Positions 58,980 to 64,000 of a stretch of 64,000 bases of DNA are shown here, one piece after another. The stretch lies in the NCBI RefSeq assembly GCF_004193775.1, contig NC_041016.1:43077522-43141521 (forward strand), in the 5' to 3' direction. The translations under genes were made by a program, and so were the position numbers. The stretch comes from Glycine soja. Lineage: Eukaryota > Streptophyta > Magnoliopsida > Fabales > Fabaceae. Under the pieces are notes generated by a model. It saw nothing but the letters and a program-made list of their open reading frames with translations, was not told the DNA's origin and did no database searches. Each line of letters opens with the position of its first letter. Position 1 is the first letter of the stretch.

Positions 58980-59412
58980 TGTTGGTTAATTTGAAAAATC
59001 GATATGATACTGGATAAATCTGAAGTCGTGTATAACACTTTCAGATTGAATCAAATTTCGGGGTTCAACCAAAATTGTTCAATCGGATAAAATCAGAAGA
59101 TTATAATTCAAGAGTTTTGTTTTGGTCTTGTATGTTTTTTTCACCCGTTATGCTTTCTGAACCAGAATGATTATTTATGATCAAAGAACAGGTGATTTTT
59201 GGCGGTTGATGGAAATTATTTCTTTTTAAAAACTGCCGTTGATGGAAGTTTTAGTAACTTCCATGTAACTTCCAACCGTTGATGAAAGTTTTAGTAACTT
59301 CCATGTAACTTCCAAAATTTGCCTAAATCGAACATCTCGTTATAACATTAAAACAAGCGTGCACTCTTATTTTAACATAATAAAGAGATCAATTACACTA
59401 AAATGTCCAACA
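58980..59412 (-). repeat. 3' LTR of copia element
   Basis: 433 bp with perfect TGTTGG...CCAACA inverted ends. It contains a 40-bp tandem duplication at 59236-59315 carrying the palindrome-like GGAAGTTTTAGTAACTTCC. Confidence 0.85.
59236..59315. repeat. 40-bp tandem duplication inside the LTR
   Basis: Two adjacent copies (59236-59275 and 59276-59315) of CCGTTGATGGAAGTTTTAGT plus AACTTCCATGTAACTTCCAA, differing at one base. Repeats in the U3 part of an LTR often act as enhancer units; that role here is inferred. Confidence 0.85.
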
Positions 59413-59425
59413 AACCTCCCCCATT
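59413..59425 (-). other. Polypurine tract of copia element
   Basis: On the minus strand ATGGGGGAGGTT directly precedes the LTR start TGTTGGACATTT, the primer for plus-strand DNA synthesis. Confidence 0.8.
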
Positions 59426-59940
59426 TTAGTGTAATTACCGATCAAATCACCAAAGTCATAACATACAACAAACTACTGCATAGATGAAATATCGTGACGA
59501 TTGAATTTCATCTTAGCAAATTACACGTTTCAAATATTCGAATATCAGGGTGTCACTAAGGATTGAACCCTTTCTATTCATAATGAATACATGAAGATAA
59601 TTTGCACAATAGTTTATAACATTACTCTTGCTCGACACTAATTTACTAGCCTGTGTCCCTATCCTTCATAAGCATATCAAAGCCAAGTCCCAGCTTCTTG
59701 AAGCGGCTAAACTTCATGCTTATATAGGTAGTCCTTTTCTTTCTTGCACCTGCAAATGCAATTTTTCAAAAGAACCATTGAGAAGTTATACTTCAACCTC
59801 CTTAACTTACAGAACCGAACACATACCTTTTGGGATACTTTCGATGATGTGTTCCAATCTCTACATGTTAAGCTTTCCACATTGAATTCAGCACCTAATG
59901 TCATATTAGATGGGAATTGGGTATCTTAACATAAGAGATT
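59426..59940 (-). other. 3' untranslated internal region of copia element
   Basis: About 515 bp between the RNase H stop and the polypurine tract. The frames here (59628-59885, 59707-59904) show no domain. Confidence 0.6.
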
Positions 59941-62900
59941 TCAGATGGACTTTAATCCTAATCCCACAGCCGACCTTTTCACAAGATCTCTACTTAACCC
60001 TTTGGTTAAATGATCGGCCAAATTATGCTGAGTTCTCACAAACTCCACTGATATCACACCATGCATGATTAACTCCCGACCCATGTTGTGTCTAACACCC
60101 AAGTGTCTAGACTTCCCATTATACACTTGACTATATGCCTTAGCCAAAGTAGCCTGACTATCGCACCTGATAGACATGGGAGGTATAGGTTTGGGCCACA
60201 ATGGAATCTCATAGATCAAATTTCTTAGCCACTCAGCTTCTTTACCAGCTGCTGCTAAAGCTACAAATTCATATTCCATTGTTGAATTTGTAATGCAGGT
60301 CTATTTCTTGGATGCCCAAGAGATAGCACCTCCTCCAAGGAGGAATACCCAACCACTTGTGGATGAATAATCTTCCATATTGGTTATCCAACTTGCATCA
60401 GAGTAACCTTCAATAACCGAAGGAAATCCAGTATATGTCAAACCATAGTCAATGGTTCCCTTTAAGTACTTGAATACTCTATTCATAGCTTGCCAATGAT
60501 GAGAACTGGGATTACTTGTAAACCTACTAAGTTTAGCAATAGCATAAGCTATATCAGGCCTAGTACTAATCATTGCATACATGAGTGATCCTATCGCCCT
60601 TGAGTATTCAAGTTGAGACACTGCTACACCTTTATTAGGTAATAGCTTTAGGTTAGGATCAATGGAAGTACTTACCGGAGAACAATCTTTAAAATTAAAT
60701 TTCTCTAATATCTTCTCAATATAATGTGATTGAGAGATGGAAATGCCATTGTTTCCACGTTTGATCTTTATTCCTAAGATCACATCCGCCTCCCCCATAT
60801 CTTTCATATCAAACTTAGAAGACAAAAATGCCTTAGTTTCATCAACTTGATCTTGGTCGGTACCAAAGATCAACATGTCGTCTACATACAAACAAATGAT
60901 AACTCATTTGCCATGAGTATCAAACTTGCTGTATAGACATTTATCTGCCTGGTTTAGAACAAAACCACTAGACAACACAACCTCATCAAATTTTTGATGC
61001 CATTGTTTAGGCGCTTGTTTCAAGCCATAAAGAGATTTCATCAGTTTACACACCTTATTTTCATTTCCTGGCATAACAAACCCTTCAGGTTGTTTCATGT
61101 ATATCTCTTCATCCAATTCACCATTTAAGAATGCAGTTTTCACATCCATTCGGTGAATCACCAGATTGTGGATAGCAGCAAGTGCTAACAACAGTCTAAT
61201 AGTGGATATCCTAGCAACAGGAGCATATGTATCGAAAAAATCAATACCCTCCTTTTGCCTAAAGCCTTGGATAACCAATCTGGCTTTGTACTTGTCAACA
61301 GTACCATCCACTTTCATCTTTCTCCTAAAGATCATCTTACATCCTAATGGCTTACATCCATGAGGTAAGTCAACCAATTTCCAGGTATTATTTTGCATGA
61401 TGGAATCCATCTCACTTTGGATTGCTTCTTTCCAGAATACAACATCCCTTGAAGCCATTGCTTCACTAAAAGTCTTTGGGTCTTCCTCAACATTAAGGCA
61501 ATATTGATATTGAAATTCAATATCATTCCTTGACCCTTCAACCAAATAGAGTTGAAAGTCATCACCAAATGACTTAGCCTTTCTTACTCTCGTACTCTTC
61601 CTAGTTTCAGTACTAGTTGAAGGTATATCCTCAATATTAATTGAGACTTTCGACATGGAATTCATGTCCTTTGGCCTAGGTATAGATGTAAACCTTTGTT
61701 CATCAAAGATAGCATCCCGTGACTCTATAACCGAGTTCACAGCAACAGAATCATTAGATTCTAGCACATAGAATCTATATGCTTTAGAATGTTCAGCATA
61801 TCCAATAAATATGCAATCTATACCTCTTTCACCTAAGGTTTTCCTTTTAGGTTTTGTAAGCCTGACTACAGCCCTACATCCCCAAATTTTGAGATAACTC
61901 AAATTTGGTGTCTTTTTGTGTCAAAGTTCATATGGGGTAACCTTATTCCTTTTGTTAGGAATTCGGTTCAACAAGTAACAGGCTGTCAACATAGCCTCAC
62001 CCCAAAATCCTTCACTTAAACCCGAATAGGATAACATGGAATTCACCATTTCTTTCAAGGTTCTATTCTTCCTTTCGGCTACACCATTCTGTTGTGGTGT
62101 ATAGGGAGCTGTAGTTTGATGTATTATTCCAGTAGATTGAAAATAAACCGGATCATAATACTCACCTCCCTTATCCGTACGAAGAGTTTTGATTAGCCCA
62201 TTTTGATGAAGTTCTACCTCTTTCTTATAAATTTTAAATTTATCAAGAGCTTCATCTTTTGTATTTAATAAATATACATAACAATACCTTGATGCATCAT
62301 CAATAAAAGTAACAAGATATTTTTTATGACCTAATGATGGAGTAGCATGCAAATCACACAAATCACTATGAATAAGGTCTAAGACTTTAGTCTCACTTTT
62401 AACATCCTTAAAAGGTTTCCTAGTGATCTTGGTCAACATGCAAGTTTTGCATTTTTCAATGTTCATATCAAAAGGAGGAATCATACTTGTTTTTTACATA
62501 TCTTTTAATCTTTTGTAATGAACATGTCCTAATCTAGCATGCCAAATTTCTGATTTTGTCATATTAGTTATAGAACTACACGAGGCCATACAAACAGATT
62601 CATGAACAAAAGGAACAACAATGTTTAATTTAAACATTCCATTACAACGATAACCAAATCCAACAAACGAACCATGTCTTGACAAGATGTACTTGTCACT
62701 TTCAAGTACTTGCTTGAAACCACAATTATTTAAAACCATACCAGATAATAAGTTCTTACGAATACCAGGTACAAATAAGACATTATCCAAATACAAACTT
62801 TTTCCGGAAGTAAAAACTAAATTCACACAACCTAATCCTAGGATTGGTTCAGTTGCAACATTGCCCATCTTCACAATAGAGTCATCATCGATTGGTCTAA

Positions 62901-63924
62901 ATTCCTTGAACCAACGACGATCTTTGCACACATGGCTTGTTGCTCCCGAATCAAACCACCAAGCAACGTCATCATCCTGCACATAGAATGCATCAGATAT
63001 TAGTGATACATAATTTGAATTCGTATTCGAATTAAAATTATTCACTATAATTTGACCTTGTTGCTTTTCAGGATCATTAGACCCACTTGGACCAGTCTTG
63101 TTCTTTCCTTTGAACACCCGGCAATCCCTCTTTAAATGACCAGGTTTCCCACACTTCCAACATGACAATTTTGTCTGTTTGTTTGGACCTTTGTTCTTAT
63201 TTCCTTGAAAATTTTGTTTGTTACCTTTAGCATTGTAATTTTGCTTAACTGTTCCACTTTCCTCTACCATATTAACGGAAGAGGAACCTGCTACGTTTTT
63301 ATCATTGACTTTGTCAATTTCCTGAGCCCTCAGCGACTCCTCAATCATGAAATGACTACCGAGTTGAACCAGAGTCAACTCTTCCTTCTTATGTTTCAAG
63401 GTATGCTTGAAGTCTTTCCAAGAAGAAGGCAGTTCATCAATTATAGATGAAACTGCAATGGATTCATCCATTTTCAAATCATGTTGAGTAAACTGACCCA
63501 AAATCCGTAGCAGTTCATTATATTGTTCCATAATAGGCCTCGAATCAATCATTTTGTAATTAAAGAAATTACTAACTAAGAATTTGTTATTTGAGGCATC
63601 TTCTGCCATATACTTGGATTCAAGAGAGTCCCATAATTCCTTAGCAGACTCAACATTTTGATAAATATCAAAGAGAGAGTAAGACATACCGTTCAGAATG
63701 TGTCCACGACAAATGTAATCGTCGTTCTCCCATTTCGAACGCTTCCCTGTTTGATCCAGAGTTTCGTCTTCCATAAACACCGGCATCGGTGTACTCAGCA
63801 CATACATCACATTCAATGTTGTCAAGAGAAAGTGCATCTTCTTCTGCCATCTTCTGAAATCCTGCCCTTCAAACTTGTCCAACTTCGCAAACTTGCTTGT
63901 CATCTTCGAACTATCGTTCGTCAT
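59941..63924 (-). pseudogene. Copia gag-pol, single frame with four nonsense codons
   Basis: From ATG 63924 one reading frame of about 1328 codons runs to the stop at 59941 without any frameshift, interrupted by stops at about 62491, 61918, 60892-60903 and 60298. It shows a gag domain (MTNDSSKMTSKFAKLDKFEG), a zinc knuckle CWKCGKPGHLKRDC (about 63123-63164), protease WWFDSGATSHVC (about 62930-62965), the GAG-pre-integrase motif HARLGHVHYKRL, an integrase core (DLIHSDLCDLH, TFIDDASRYCYVYLL, APYTPQQNGVAERKNR), RT (VIHRMDVKTAFLNGELDEEI, LYGLKQAPKQWHQKF and YVDDML at about 60877-60894) and RNase H (GYSDASWITNMEDYSSTSGW, MEYEFVALAAAGKEAEWLRN). The catalytic motifs remain recognisable, so decay is recent. 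As it stands only fragments could be translated. Confidence 0.9.
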
Positions 63925-63948
63925 CTCGAAAGATTTGATTCAATCTTT

Positions 63949-64000
63949 TGTTGGTTAATTTGAAAAATCGAGATGATACTGGATAAATCTGAAGTCGTGT
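63949..64000 (-). repeat. 5' LTR of copia element (inner end only)
   Basis: Begins TGTTGGTTAATTTG on the plus strand, identical to 58980-59031 except G for T at position 23. The rest lies outside the window. Confidence 0.9.

Larger units (their letters stand above)
58980..64000 (-). mobile_element. Ty1/copia LTR retrotransposon (runs off the window)
   Basis: Nearly complete element on the minus strand: 3' LTR 58980-59412, polypurine tract just inside it, gag-pol frame 63924-59941, and the first 52 bp of the 5' LTR at 63949-64000. The two LTRs differ at one of the 52 comparable bases, suggesting a young insertion. Domain order gag, protease, integrase, RT, RNase H is that of copia. TATAA precedes 58980 and is the expected 5-bp duplication, to be found beyond the window. 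Confidence 0.9.

Noticed and set aside
61166..61363. Plus-strand frames within the copia element (also 62687-62986, 63205-63450, 63658-63963)
   Set aside because: Antisense of reverse transcriptase and gag coding sequence.

Overview
The window looks like a stretch of plant nuclear DNA, most likely from a legume close to soybean (Glycine). It is AT-rich and intron-bearing, and mostly made of transposable elements. It holds one intact multi-exon plant gene, a retinoblastoma-related (RBR) gene with 18 exons. The RBR protein, plant-type NLR resistance-gene fragments and an LTR studded with GTAATCGATTAC palindromes all fit a soybean-like genome. The species call is inference, because no database search was possible.

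Layout. 1-6 kb: AT-rich intergenic DNA with a dispersed direct repeat and a 977-bp PIF/Harbinger-like element (4009-4985, TSD TAA) carrying GC-richer, gene-like sequence. 6-13.4 kb: a lone CACTA-like end, then a decayed non-autonomous Ty3/gypsy element (7038-13381). 13.4-18 kb: a foldback unit carrying a broken gene fragment, itself split by a 3.4-kb LTR-like insertion with a perfect CCACG duplication. 18.4-26 kb: a GTAATCGATTAC-bearing LTR fragment on the minus strand, a second copy of the same gypsy family truncated at both outer ends, and another LTR fragment. 27.6-28 kb: a minus-strand CC-domain fragment of an NLR gene. 30.3-36.1 kb: a small CACTA candidate with a two-exon gene fragment, and a 2.9-kb CACTA element (TSD TAT) that splits a LINE relic and carries a phospholipase D C2 fragment. 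36.4-40.2 kb: three further non-autonomous elements, a MULE-like foldback with a 10-bp TSD, a hAT-like element and a TRIM-like mini-retroelement. 42.8-50.9 kb: the RBR gene and its promoter. 51.7-52.9 kb: a tandem array. 53.2-58.4 kb: a retroelement relic, a CNL pseudogene and a TNL pseudogene, both minus. 58.98-64 kb: a Ty1/copia element on the minus strand with intact LTR ends, whose single pol frame is closed by four nonsense codons; its upstream LTR runs off the window.

Function. RBR is the only gene that looks functional. It is the plant pocket-protein repressor of E2F, and its own promoter carries two E2F-type sites (43107-43118 and 43141-43150), which suggests the usual RBR/E2F feedback. 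The remaining coding-looking pieces are transposon proteins, NLR debris or gene fragments carried by DNA transposons.

I found no credible new multi-gene system. The more unusual material is structural: nested insertions whose target-site duplications can be read directly, captured gene fragments, and two gypsy copies sharing the same reverse-transcriptase deletion.
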